A stretch of DNA of 64,000 nt from NCBI GenBank assembly GCA_963835685.1, contig CAWIGI010000015.1:1-64000 (forward strand), written 5' to 3'. The position numbers and the translations under genes were made by a program. This document shows positions 56,213-64,000 of the stretch, piece by piece (within the stretch, counting starts at the first letter, position 1; the number at the start of each line of letters is the position of its first letter). The notes below the pieces were generated by a model. The model saw only the letters and a program-made list of their open reading frames with translations. It made no database searches and was not told the origin of the DNA. This DNA comes from DATAGF01 sp963835685 (GTDB lineage Bacteria; Actinomycetota; Thermoleophilia; Miltoncostaeales; Miltoncostaeaceae).

Positions 56213-57080
56213 GTGAAGCTCTCCACCAAGATCGCCCTCGGCGCCGCCGGCCTCAGCCTCGCCGCTGGAGCTCCGCTCGCCTTCGCCACAAGCGGCTTCG
56301 ACCGCGGTTACGACCGCGGCTCGCACTTCGAGCTCCAGATCGTCGGGCTCACCGATGATCAGCGCCTCGTGTCGTTCACCGAGACGAAGCCCTGGAAGAC
56401 GCGCGACCTCGGCAGGATCAACGGCCTGGTGATGGACGGCAAGGTGGTCGGCATCGACTACCGGCCCGCCACCGGCGACCTCTACGCGGTCGGCGACAAG
56501 GGTGGCGTCTACACGATCGGCAAGGGCGCGCGCGCCACGCTGAAGTCGCGCGTGAACGTCGCGCTGCAGGGCACGACCTTCGGGGTGGACTTCAACCCCG
56601 TCGTCGAACCGGCTGCGGATCGTCAGCGACACCGGCCAGAACCTGCGCGACAACGTGGACGCCGACAACGACACGCTGACCGACACGACCCTCACCTCAC
56701 CGGGGCCGCCGCCCGTGACGTTCATGGGCACGGCCGGGGCCGCGTACACGAACAACGACGCCGACCCCGACACCGGCACCACGCTCTACGACCTCGACGC
56801 GAACGCCGACCAGGTCGTGATCCAGTCGCCGGCGAACGCCGGCCTGGTCGTGCCGACCGGCAAGCTGAAGGTCAACACCGGCTCGTCCGTCGGCTTCGAC
56901 ATCTACAGCACCGTCCGCAACGGCTCGACCGTCCGCATCGACGCCTTCGCCTCGCTGACCGTCGGCGGCAGGGACCGCCTGTACGAGATCAGCCTCTTCA
57001 ACGGGCGCGCCCGCTCGCTCGGGAAGATCGGCGGCAAGAGCGCGGTCACGGACATCGCGATCCCGCTGGCCCAGCGCTGA
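56213..57080 (+). CDS. Exported DUF4394 protein (one frameshift)
   Basis: About 289 residues. A signal peptide (STKIALGAAGLSLAAGAPLA) precedes a DUF4394-type beta-propeller: RLVSFTETKPWKTRDLGRIN, VVGIDYRPATGDLYAVGDKG, VDFNPVVNRLRIVSDTGQNL, then TTLYDLDANADQVVIQSPAN. Function unknown. One extra G near 56612 (GTCGTCGAACC) shifts the frame. GTG 56213 has GAGGAGG upstream. It precedes an ECF sigma/anti-sigma pair, an association worth noting, though it has its own gap of 121 bases. Confidence 0.8.
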
Positions 57081-57201
57081 GCCCGCGGAGACGGGTCCCG
57101 GATGGACTGAACCGTCCGGGGCCCGCCTGCGAACACCTGGTAGGCGGACGCTCGCCTCCCGGCGGGCGACGGGAGGGAACCTGGCCCCGGTCCGGCATCG
57201 G

Positions 57202-57801
57202 ATGTGGCGACTCTCGCGGAACGGCGCCCCGCAGGACGGGGCCGCCGGCGACGAGGAGGCCCGCCTGGTCGCCCGGGTCGCCGCCGGCGACGACGGCGAG
57301 GCGCTCGTCAACCTCTATCGTCGCTACGAGACACCGCTCTACCGCCTCGGGCTGCGGCTCCTGAGGGACGAGGGGATGGCCGAGGAGCTGGTTCAGGACA
57401 CGTTCGTCCGGCTGTGGCGCAGCGCCCCGCGCTTCGACCCGGGGCGGGGCTCGGTGCGCACCTTCGTGTTCGTCATCGCCCACGCCGCCGCCTCCGACCT
57501 CCGGCGGCGCGCCGCCTCCCGGCCCCTGGACCTGGGGCGCACGGGCGAGGTCGAGGAGCCCCGCGCCTCCGCCGAGGCGGTCGACGGCGTGGACCAGCTG
57601 CTCCTGGGCATCGCCGTCGGGGAGGCGCTCGACAGCCTCTCGGCGATCCACGGCTCGGTGCTGCGCCTGTACTTCGAGGAGGACCTGACCCAGCCGCAGA
57701 TCGCCGACCGCCTGGGCATCCCGCTGGGCACGGTGAAGACGCGCACCCACCACGCGCTCCGCGCCCTGCGCCGGGAGCTGCAGGAGAGGGCCGTCGTTTG
57801 A
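57202..57801 (+). CDS. ECF-type RNA polymerase sigma factor
   Basis: A 199-residue extracytoplasmic-function sigma factor. Region 2: ALVNLYRRYETPLYRLGLRL, AEELVQDTFVRLWRSAPRFD, VRTFVFVIAHAAASDLRRR. Region 4: SLSAIHGSVLRLYFEEDLTQ, QIADRLGIPLGTVKTRTHHA, typical of the SigK-like group. It is coupled to the next gene by TTGA overlap, and that gene encodes its anti-sigma factor. The promoter signal recognised is unknown. Confidence 0.92.
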   Translation: MWRLSRNGAPQDGAAGDEEARLVARVAAGDDGEALVNLYRRYETPLYRLGLRLLRDEGMAEELVQDTFVRLWRSAPRFDPGRGSVRTFVFVIAHAAASDLRRRAASRPLDLGRTGEVEEPRASAEAVDGVDQLLLGIAVGEALDSLSAIHGSVLRLYFEEDLTQPQIADRLGIPLGTVKTRTHHALRALRRELQERAVV

Positions 57802-58534
57802 GCGCCCCCGCGGGACACCACGACGACGTCGCCGGCTACGCCCTGGGGCGGCTGGACCCGGCCGAGCGAGCCCGCTTCGAGGCCCACCTGGAGACCTGCG
57901 AGGCCTGCCGCGCGGAGCTCGACGACCTGCGGGAGGTCGCCGGCCTCCTCCCGCTCGCGTCGCCCGCCGCCGCGCCGCCCCCGAACCTGGAGGCCCGCGT
58001 GCTCGCGGCCGTGCGCCGGGAGGCCACCCCGGCGCCGGGCCGGGAGGCGGCGGCGGCGGCGCGCCCCTCCCTCCGCCGGCTCCCGGCCTGGGCGCCCCGT
58101 CTCGGCGTGGCCGCCCTCGCGGCCGCCGCGCTCGCGGGGGCGTTCCTGCTCGGCGGGCGGGTCCTCGACGGCGGCGTCGACGGCACGCGCGAGATCACGG
58201 CCGTGCTCCAGCAGCCCGGCGGCGGCGGCGCACGGCCTCGGTGGAGGTGACCAAGACCGGCATCGGCAGGGTGGTCGAGCTGTCGAGCGACGACCTGCCG
58301 ATCCTCCCGACGGGCGAGCTGTACGAGGTCTGGTTCGTCGGCCCCGACGACCGCCCGGGCGCCCGCCAGCGGATCTCGGCGGGGACCTTCCACCCGGACG
58401 AGGACGGGCGCAGCGAGGTGACGCTCGCCGCCGCGGTTGACCCGGCGAAGTTCCCGACGATCGTCGTGACGGCCGAGCCCGGGGACGGGGATCCCGCCCC
58501 GGGCCGGGAGGTCTTCCGCTGGACCGCGCCGTGA
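57798..58534 (+). CDS. RskA-type anti-sigma factor with zinc-finger head (one frameshift)
   Basis: About 245 residues. The N-terminus is an anti-sigma zinc-binding domain, HHDDVAGYALGRLDPAERAR then HLETCEACRAEL (HxxxCxxC). A membrane helix follows (LGVAALAAAALAGAFLLG). The outer domain, SVEVTKTGIGRVVELSSDDL and ELYEVWFVGPDDRPGARQRI, matches the RskA domain. The frame changes near 58232 in a GGC run. The TTG start overlaps the sigma stop, so the two are translated together, as expected for a sigma/anti-sigma pair. Confidence 0.88.
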
Positions 58535-58859
58535 ATCGTTCAGGGCGTCCTGCGCGACGGTGAATTCCGGATTCCAGCCCCGCCAAAGGCGGTGAATCCG
58601 GATTGGTCCGCGTCTGCGAAATCGGCGCGCCCCCGCCCCACCTCGGGCCGGGGAGTTCTCCGCTGGTCCTGCAATAGCTCCGTCGAGGACGTCGTTGACG
58701 GAACGGTGATTCCGGATTTCCAGTCCCGCCGAAGGCGGTGAAATCCGGATTGGGCCGCATTGCGAGAAAAGCGCGCCCCGGCCGAAGGCCGAGCTTTCTC
58801 GCCGGCGCGTCCGAGGCGCAACCGGACCAGCGGGCGGATCATCCCCCGAGGCGCGGACC
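58535..58859. repeat. Hairpin repeats (family 2) between convergent genes
   Basis: Two related palindromes: 58564-58604 (arms AATTCCGGATTC / GAATCCGGATT, core CCGCC-AAA-GGCGG) and 58709-58751 (arms ATTCCGGATTTC / GAAATCCGGATT, core CCGCC-GAA-GGCGG). A third stem-loop at 58764-58800 pairs GAGAAA..GC with GCTTTCTC around GGCC-GAA-GGCC. They separate the anti-sigma gene from recN. Terminator or REP function is likely. No gene is present here. Confidence 0.7.
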
Positions 58860-60554
58860 TCACCGACCCCGTCTGGCGAGAAGCTCCTCCGCGTGGCGGC
58901 GGGCGCCTCGGTCGCATGGCGTCGCGCCGAGCATGCGGCAGAGCTCGGCGACGAGCTCGTCGCCCTCCACGGGCTCGATGCGGGTCGTGGCCCTCCCGGA
59001 GTCGTCGAGGCCCTTCACCATGCGGTAGTGGGCGTCGGCCATCGCGGCGAGCTGTGGAAGGTGCGTGATGACGACGGCCTGGCGACCTTCGGCCAGGGCG
59101 CGCAGCCGCGCGCCCACCGCCGCCGCCGTGACTCCGCCGATGCCGGCGTCGACCTCGTCGAGCACCCAGGTCGCGTCGTCGCGGGCCGCCGCGACGCCGT
59201 TGAGCGCGAGCAGCACGCGGGACAGCTCGCCGCCGGAGGCCGTCGCCGCGAGCGGGGCCTCGGGCAGCCCGGGGTTCGCCCGGAGCCAGATCACGCACGA
59301 GTCGTCCGGCAGCTCGGCGTCGTCCTCGACGAGCTCGATCCGCAGCTCGGCCCGGGCCATGGCGAGATCGGCCAGCTCGTCGCGGACGGCCTCGGCCAGC
59401 CGCGGCGCGGCCTCGGTCCGGGCCTCGCGCAGGGCGGCCGCGACGCCCACCGCCTCGTCCAGGACCGCCGCGCGCTCCTCGGCGAGGGCGAGGACCTCCC
59501 CCGCGCCCTCGTCGAGCCCGCGCAGGGCCTCGCGGGCGGCGTCGGCGCGGGCGATGACCTCGGCCGTGCCCGGCCCGTGGCGGCGGCTCAGGCGCGCATA
59601 GGTCTCGAGCCGCTCCTCCACCTGGGCCAGCCGCCCCGGCTCGGCGTCGAGGTCCTGCAGGTAGGCCCGCAACGCCAGGGCCGCCTCCTGGAGGCTGGCC
59701 TCCGCCGCCGCCAGGTCGGCGTGGGGCTCCGCGAGCGCGCGGTCGACGCCGATCAGCGGCTCGAGCGCCCGCGCGGCGCCCCCGACGGCGGCGACGGCCC
59801 CCGCGCCGCCCGCGTCGTCCTCCGGCGACAGCGCCTCGGCGGCGGCGGCGGCGGCGGCCGCCAGGCCCTCCGCGTGGCGCAGCCGCTCGCGCTCGGCCAG
59901 CAGCGCCGCCTCCTCCTCGGCGTCGAGGGCGGCGTCGTCCACCGCCGCCACCAGCTCCTCCAGGTCCGCGCGCTCGCGCTCGGCCGCCTCGCGCCGGGCG
60001 CGGGCGCCGGCGAGCGCGCGGTCGAGGGCGCGCAGCCGCCGCCGCAGCGCCGCCAGCCGCTCGGCGCCCGCGACGGCCTCCGCGCCGGCGAACGCGTCGA
60101 GCGCCGCGAGCTGGCTGGCGGGGCTGACGAGGCGGCGGTGCTCGTGCTGGGCCGAGAAGCGGATGAGCGCCCGGGCGAGCGCGGCGACGGCCTCGCGGGG
60201 CGCCGCCTGCCCATCGATCAGGGCCCTGGCCCGCCCCTCGGCCGGCACGCGCCGCGCGATGACCACCTCGCCCTCGTCCTCGGCCAGCTCGCGCAGCGGC
60301 GCGGCCGGGTCATCCTCCTCCAGCCGCTCCCAGAACCCCTCCGGCAGGGCGATGGTCGCCTGGACGAGGGCGTGCCGCGCGCCCGGGCGCACCGCGCCGG
60401 CGTCGGCCGGCGCCCCGGCGAGCAACGCGAGCGCCTGGGCGAGGACGGTCTTGCCGGCCCCCGTCTCCCCCGTGATCGCCGTCAGGCCCGGGGGCGGGGC
60501 GAGCTCGGCCCGCTCGATCACCACGAGGTCCCGCACCTCGAGCGTGCGGATCAC
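58860..60554 (-). CDS. recN: DNA repair protein RecN
   Basis: An intact 564-residue SMC-like ATPase for double-strand break repair. Walker A: GLTAITGETGAGKTVLAQAL. The central region is a long coiled coil (LRRRLRALDRALAGARARRE, EERLETYARLSRRHG). The C-terminal half has the signature ATASGGELSRVLLALNGVAA, Walker B VLDEVDAGIGGVTAAAVGAR and VITHLPQLAAMADAHY. GTG 60554 overlaps the nadK stop (GTGA). Confidence 0.95.
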   Translation of the reverse strand: MIRTLEVRDLVVIERAELAPPPGLTAITGETGAGKTVLAQALALLAGAPADAGAVRPGARHALVQATIALPEGFWERLEEDDPAAPLRELAEDEGEVVIARRVPAEGRARALIDGQAAPREAVAALARALIRFSAQHEHRRLVSPASQLAALDAFAGAEAVAGAERLAALRRRLRALDRALAGARARREAAERERADLEELVAAVDDAALDAEEEAALLAERERLRHAEGLAAAAAAAAEALSPEDDAGGAGAVAAVGGAARALEPLIGVDRALAEPHADLAAAEASLQEAALALRAYLQDLDAEPGRLAQVEERLETYARLSRRHGPGTAEVIARADAAREALRGLDEGAGEVLALAEERAAVLDEAVGVAAALREARTEAAPRLAEAVRDELADLAMARAELRIELVEDDAELPDDSCVIWLRANPGLPEAPLAATASGGELSRVLLALNGVAAARDDATWVLDEVDAGIGGVTAAAVGARLRALAEGRQAVVITHLPQLAAMADAHYRMVKGLDDSGRATTRIEPVEGDELVAELCRMLGATPCDRGARRHAEELLARRGR

Positions 60555-61457
60555 GGCCGGCCGAACTTCTCCCGGTAGCGCCGGAAGAACGATGCCTCGG
60601 GGAACAGTCGCCAGGTGCACCTCGTCCCCGTGGAGCCCCACGGTGATCGCGCGCCCGGGCCGGAGGGCCCCGATGCGCTGCCCGTCGGCCTGCACGTCAA
60701 CGTCGCCGACGACGGCGCTGTTGGTGACCGTGAGCAGCTCCTCGGCGCCGATCACGAGCGGCCGGCTGTCGAGGTGGTGCAGCGCGATGAACGACAGGAC
60801 GAAGCAGCGGACGCGCCAGGAGACGGTCGGGCCGCCTGCGGCGAGGTTGTAGGCCGTCGAGCCCACCGGCGTGCTGAGGACCACCCCGTCGCAGCGCACC
60901 GTGGCGACCAGCTCACCGTTGACCTCGTAGGTGAGGTCGGCGATGCGGGCCTCGCCGCTGCGGAAGAGCGCCAGGTCGTTGACCGCCAGGACCTCGCCAT
61001 CGCTCCACTCGGCCTTGAGCGACGGGAGCCCGAGGACGACGAACTCGCCGGCGAGGGCCCGGCGCAGGTCGCGCTCGAGCGTCTCGCGCTCGATGGATGC
61101 GAGGAACCCGACCCGCCCGTGGTTGACCCCGATCACGGGCGCGCCGGACCCTGCCTCGCGCGCCAGCGCGCGCAGGATGCTGCCGTCGCCGCCCAGCACG
61201 AGGATGAGGTCCTCGCCGCCCGGCTGCAGGCCCATCGCGTCGCTCGAGGGGAAGGCCGCCAGCGCCCGGTGCTTCACGACCTCCCCGGCCGGCACGAGCA
61301 CCTGAACGCCGGTCTCCTCGAGGATCGACAGGATCGCCGGCAGCGTCGTCTCGGTCACCGCGGGCTCGCGGTGCGTCAGCAGCAGGACCCGCTTGACCGG
61401 CCGTGCCTCCGTGATCCGGATCGGCTCCGCGCTGCCGAGGGGCGCCCCCGCGCTCAC
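60551..61457 (-). CDS. nadK: NAD kinase (one frameshift at the 3' end)
   Basis: About 301 residues. It phosphorylates NAD to NADP. Seen: LILVLGGDGSILRALAREAG, VIGVNHGRVGFLASIERETL, CDGVVLSTPVGSTAYNLAAG, and GDVDVQADGQRIGALRPGRA. Near 60600 the frame must shift so that the end becomes EASFFRRYREKFGRP, whose stop overlaps recN by GTGA. GTG 61457 likewise overlaps the tlyA stop. The RYREKFG-type C-terminus is common in this family, supporting the corrected reading. Confidence 0.93.
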
Positions 61458-62209
61458 CGCCGGCTCCCGGCATCGACGGCGTGGACGAAGGTCTCGCGGT
61501 TGCCCTTGGGGCCGGGCAGCCCAGAGTCGGCCGTGCCCAGCACGCGCCCGCCCTCCCGCTCGATCACCTCGACGACCGCGAGCACCGCGTCCTCCCTCGC
61601 CTGCGCGTCGCGGACGACGCCGCCCGACCCGACGCGCTCCCGGCCCACCTCGAACTGCGGCTTCACCATCACCATCGCACGCCAGCCCGGCGCGAGGCAC
61701 GCGCGCACCGCGTCCCAGACGGCGCCGACCGAGATGAAGGAGAGGTCGCACGTCGCCAGGTCGGGGACCCACGGGAGCATCCCCGGGCGGAGGTCGCGGG
61801 CGTTGGTGCGCTCCATGACGTGCACCCGGTCATCCTGGCGCAGCCGCCAGTCGAGCTGCCCGTACCCCACGTCGAGGGCGATCACGCGCCGCGCCGCGCG
61901 CCGCAGCAGGCAGTCCGTGAAGCCCCCGGTCGAGGCGCCCAGGTCGATCGCCGAGGCCCCGGCGACGTCCACGCCGAGTGCGTCGAGCGCGTTCGCGAGC
62001 TTGACCCCTCCCCGCGAGACGTACTCGGGCGACTCGGCGACGTCGATCGCCGCGCCGGCCGGAACGCCCGCGCCGGGCTTGTCGACCGGGCGGCCGTCAA
62101 CGCGCACCCGGCCCGCCATGACGGCCGCCTGGGCGCGCGCCCGCGACGGGAAGATGCCCCTCTCGACGAGGGCCACGTCGAGGCGGGAGCGGGCGACCAC
62201 CGGGCCCAT
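61454..62209 (-). CDS. tlyA: TlyA-family rRNA 2'-O-methyltransferase
   Basis: A 251-residue TlyA/hemolysin-A family RNA methyltransferase, which in mycobacteria methylates 16S and 23S rRNA (capreomycin sensitivity). An N-terminal S4 domain (RLDVALVERGIFPSRARAQA) precedes the SAM domain: SRGGVKLANALDALGVDVAG, AIDLGASTGGFTDCLLRRAA, IALDVGYGQLDWRLRQDDRV and MVKPQFEVGRERVGSGGVV. Position next to nadK, recN and dxs is the conserved order. Confidence 0.93.
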   Translation of the reverse strand: MGPVVARSRLDVALVERGIFPSRARAQAAVMAGRVRVDGRPVDKPGAGVPAGAAIDVAESPEYVSRGGVKLANALDALGVDVAGASAIDLGASTGGFTDCLLRRAARRVIALDVGYGQLDWRLRQDDRVHVMERTNARDLRPGMLPWVPDLATCDLSFISVGAVWDAVRACLAPGWRAMVMVKPQFEVGRERVGSGGVVRDAQAREDAVLAVVEVIEREGGRVLGTADSGLPGPKGNRETFVHAVDAGSRR

Positions 62210-62237
62210 GATAGCCCGGCTCGTGGCGGCGGCCGGC

Positions 62238-62990
62238 CTAACGCCTTCCCGCGGCTTCCCTGACCGGCGCGTACTCGGCGAAGGCGTCGAGGAACGTCTC
62301 GCGCCAGCGAGCCGCATGCCCCGTGCACCGCAGCCGGTAGTAGATGATGCGACGGACTCGTTCGGTGACGGTTCCTCCGATGTTGTGTCCCAGGAGGAAA
62401 TGGGCCAGCAGGAGGTCTCCCCGGCCGGCAAGGACCGGGGTCGGGGTCGGGAGCTCGATCGTCGTATCGAGCATCGTCACGTGACCGCTCACCGGGAGCA
62501 GGGCTCCGACGCCCCTCTCCGCGAAAAGTCGCTCATGGAGGAGGTGCGACCCAGGCCAGACCCAGAGGTTCCCGGAGTCCGCCTTCGACTCATCGACCAG
62601 GAACACCGCGGCGAGCATGGTGAAGGAGTGCGGCTCGGTCTGCTCGGGGCGGTGGCCGTCGATGTGCGGCCCGCCGGGGCGGTGGGGGTACGGCGGGATG
62701 TTCAGCGCGATCTGGATGTGGTCGAGGCCATGGTCGAGGCGGAGGGGGGCGACGAGCTCCTCGGCGATCCGGAGGCCGCCGGAGCGCTGGAGCGCGGCAT
62801 CCGACGCCGGGAGCCGGTCGGGCGGGAGGAAGTAGAAATGAGGTCCGACGGCGTCGTCGGGAGGCGGGTCCGCGGCGATGATCCCCTCGATCTCATGGTC
62901 GGCCGCCTCGAGCAGATCGTCCCGAACGACGTCCCGGAGAACGAGGTACCCGTCACGCGCGAACTGCTGGAGCTGTTCGTCGGTCAGCAC
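62238..62990 (-). CDS. Phytanoyl-CoA dioxygenase (PhyH) family protein
   Basis: A 250-residue predicted Fe(II)/2-oxoglutarate oxygenase: DEQLQQFARDGYLVLRDVVR at the start, the metal facial-triad motif GGPHIDGHRPEQTEPHSFTM (HxD), FLVDESKADSGNLWVWPGSH, and the distal His probably in AHFLLGHNIGGTVTERVRR with a following Arg for 2-oxoglutarate. Substrate unknown. GTG 62990 gives the natural start. Its position between dxs and tlyA interrupts the common order, so it may be an insertion. Confidence 0.85.
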   Translation of the reverse strand: MLTDEQLQQFARDGYLVLRDVVRDDLLEAADHEIEGIIAADPPPDDAVGPHFYFLPPDRLPASDAALQRSGGLRIAEELVAPLRLDHGLDHIQIALNIPPYPHRPGGPHIDGHRPEQTEPHSFTMLAAVFLVDESKADSGNLWVWPGSHLLHERLFAERGVGALLPVSGHVTMLDTTIELPTPTPVLAGRGDLLLAHFLLGHNIGGTVTERVRRIIYYRLRCTGHAARWRETFLDAFAEYAPVREAAGRR

Positions 62991-63037
62991 CGTCGGGACG
63001 CTGCCCGGCCGGGACGGCCCGACGGCCGCCCGCCGGG

Positions 63038-64000
63038 CTAGAGGCCGCTGGGCCCGCCCTCGGCGACGAGGATGCCCGCCGGGCGGTTCAGCGCCTCGAT
63101 CGCCCGGGCCGCGACGTGCTCCGCCGACAGGCCGACCTCGTCGAGCAGCAGCTCGCGCTTGCCGTGGTCGACGAAGCGGTCGGGGATGCCGAGGCGCAGG
63201 ACCCGGGCCGGGGCGTCGTCGAGCACCTCGAGGACGGCGCTCCCGAAGCCCGCCAGCTCGGAGTGGTCCTCGATCGTGACGATGAGGTCGTGGCGGCCGG
63301 CGAGCTGACGGATCAGCGCGGCGTCGATCGGCTTGCAGAAGCGCGCGTTGACCACGGTCGGGCGGGCCCCCAGCGCGTCCTCGAGCGGGACGGCGGCCGC
63401 CTGCGCCAGCGCGGCCCCGTGGCCGTAGCCGACCAGCGCGATCCGCTCGCCCGACTCCACCACGCGGCCCTTGCCGATCTCGATCTGCCGAGGCCGCTCG
63501 GGCAGCTCGACGCCGAGCCCCGCCCCGCGCGGGTATCGGAAGGCGACCGGCCCGTCGAGGCGCAGCGCCGTGTGGAGCATGTCCACCAGCTCGGCCTCGT
63601 CCATCGGCGCCATCACCGTCAGGCCGGGGATGGACCGCAGGTAGGCGAGGTCGAAGACGCCGTGGTGGGTGGGCCCGTCGTCGCCGACGAGGCCGCCGCG
63701 GTCGAGGGCGAAGACGACCGGCAGCTCCTGGATCGCCACGTCGTGGATGATCGGGTCGAAGGCCCGCTGCAGGAAGGTGGAGTAGATGGCGCAGACCGGG
63801 CGGTAGCCCGCAATCGCCAGGCCGCACGCGAACACCACGGCGTGCTGCTCGGCGATGCCGACGTCGTAGGTGCGCTCGGGGAAGCGCGCCTTCATGTGCT
63901 GCATGCCCGTGCCCTTGAGCATCGCGGCGGTGATGCCCACGATCCTCGGGTCCCGCTCGGCCTCGGCCACCAGCGCCTTGCCGAACACGTCCGTGTAGTT
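63038..64000 (-). CDS. dxs: 1-deoxy-D-xylulose-5-phosphate synthase, C-terminal part (runs off the window)
   Basis: The last 320 residues of DXS, the first enzyme of the MEP isoprenoid pathway. FPERTYDVGIAEQHAVVFAC, YSTFLQRAFDPIIHDVAIQE, ALDRGGLVGDDGPTHHGVFD, VAFRYPRGAG and TIEDHSELAGFGSAVLEVL are present in order, covering the transketolase pyrimidine and C-terminal domains. The thiamine-diphosphate-binding N-terminal half lies beyond 64000. The stop is TAG at 63038-63040. It heads the dxs-phyH-tlyA-nadK-recN run. Confidence 0.96.
   Translation of the reverse strand, partial: NYTDVFGKALVAEAERDPRIVGITAAMLKGTGMQHMKARFPERTYDVGIAEQHAVVFACGLAIAGYRPVCAIYSTFLQRAFDPIIHDVAIQELPVVFALDRGGLVGDDGPTHHGVFDLAYLRSIPGLTVMAPMDEAELVDMLHTALRLDGPVAFRYPRGAGLGVELPERPRQIEIGKGRVVESGERIALVGYGHGAALAQAAAVPLEDALGARPTVVNARFCKPIDAALIRQLAGRHDLIVTIEDHSELAGFGSAVLEVLDDAPARVLRLGIPDRFVDHGKRELLLDEVGLSAEHVAARAIEALNRPAGILVAEGGPSGL

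Noticed and set aside
58860..61772. Apparent nadK-recN fusion protein
   Set aside because: The frame continues only because of an indel near 60600. Correcting it gives the RYREKFGRP end of NadK and a GTGA junction with recN.

Overview
The window is very GC-rich bacterial chromosomal DNA, almost fully coding on both strands, with many GTG starts, 4-base stop/start overlaps (GTGA, ATGA, TTGA) and TAnnnT-type -10 boxes placed 6-7 bases before start codons. This fits a high-GC actinobacterium. A two-subunit glycyl-tRNA synthetase (glyQ/glyS) beside ppdK, dgt, dnaG and rpoD, and the dxs-tlyA-nadK-recN order, suggest a deep branch such as Thermoleophilia. That placement is inference from gene content only. 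I saw no rRNA, tRNA, CRISPR array, IS element or integrase.

Layout. 1-3.9 kb: small enzymes and a CDF-type metal transporter. 3.9-7.4 kb: a large secreted galactose-oxidase-like protein with PKD and carbohydrate-binding repeats. 7.4-10.8 kb: small orthologues, an alpha/beta hydrolase and a quinone oxidoreductase. 10.9-24.7 kb: mostly minus-strand housekeeping block (rpoD, dnaG, L,D-transpeptidase, two ferritin-like proteins, dgt, ppdK, glyS, glyQ), with msrA in plus orientation. 24.7-31.2 kb: a MalT/LuxR regulator, a methyltransferase, a sulfite-oxidase-like molybdoenzyme and an MMPL exporter. 31.2-34.1 kb: an atypical, lower-GC, gene-poor patch bounded by a repeated palindrome, carrying a broken secreted protein. 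34-46.6 kb: regulators, recO, glutaredoxin, DedA, P1 peptidase, mutM, thymidine phosphorylase, a PDZ/TPR protein, dodecin and others. 46.6-54.1 kb: RDD protein, VD-repeat protein, UvrD-like helicase, vapBC, Nudix hydrolase, M20 peptidase, pyrG. 54.2-58.5 kb: aldo-keto reductase with a divergent LysR regulator, a DUF4394 protein and an ECF sigma/anti-sigma pair. 58.9-64 kb: recN, nadK, tlyA, a PhyH-type oxygenase and the C-terminal part of dxs.

The most important caution is a high density of single-base frameshifts. I count roughly 30, including in rpoD, glyQ, glyS, nadK and mutM. Genes of this kind cannot all be broken in a living cell, and several shifts are one extra G or C in a short run, so most are probably consensus errors. 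For such genes I give one feature over the full extent and state where the reading frame changes.

Besides ordinary genes, the window holds two families of intergenic hairpin repeats, several clean palindromic operators beside divergent or autoregulated genes, and a few very small ORFs with good initiation signals. I did not find a clearly new multi-gene system. The best leads are the 56-60 bp repeat seen 36.7 kb apart and abutting stop codons, the patch at 31.3-34.07 kb, and the 39-residue ORF at 2.97-3.09 kb.
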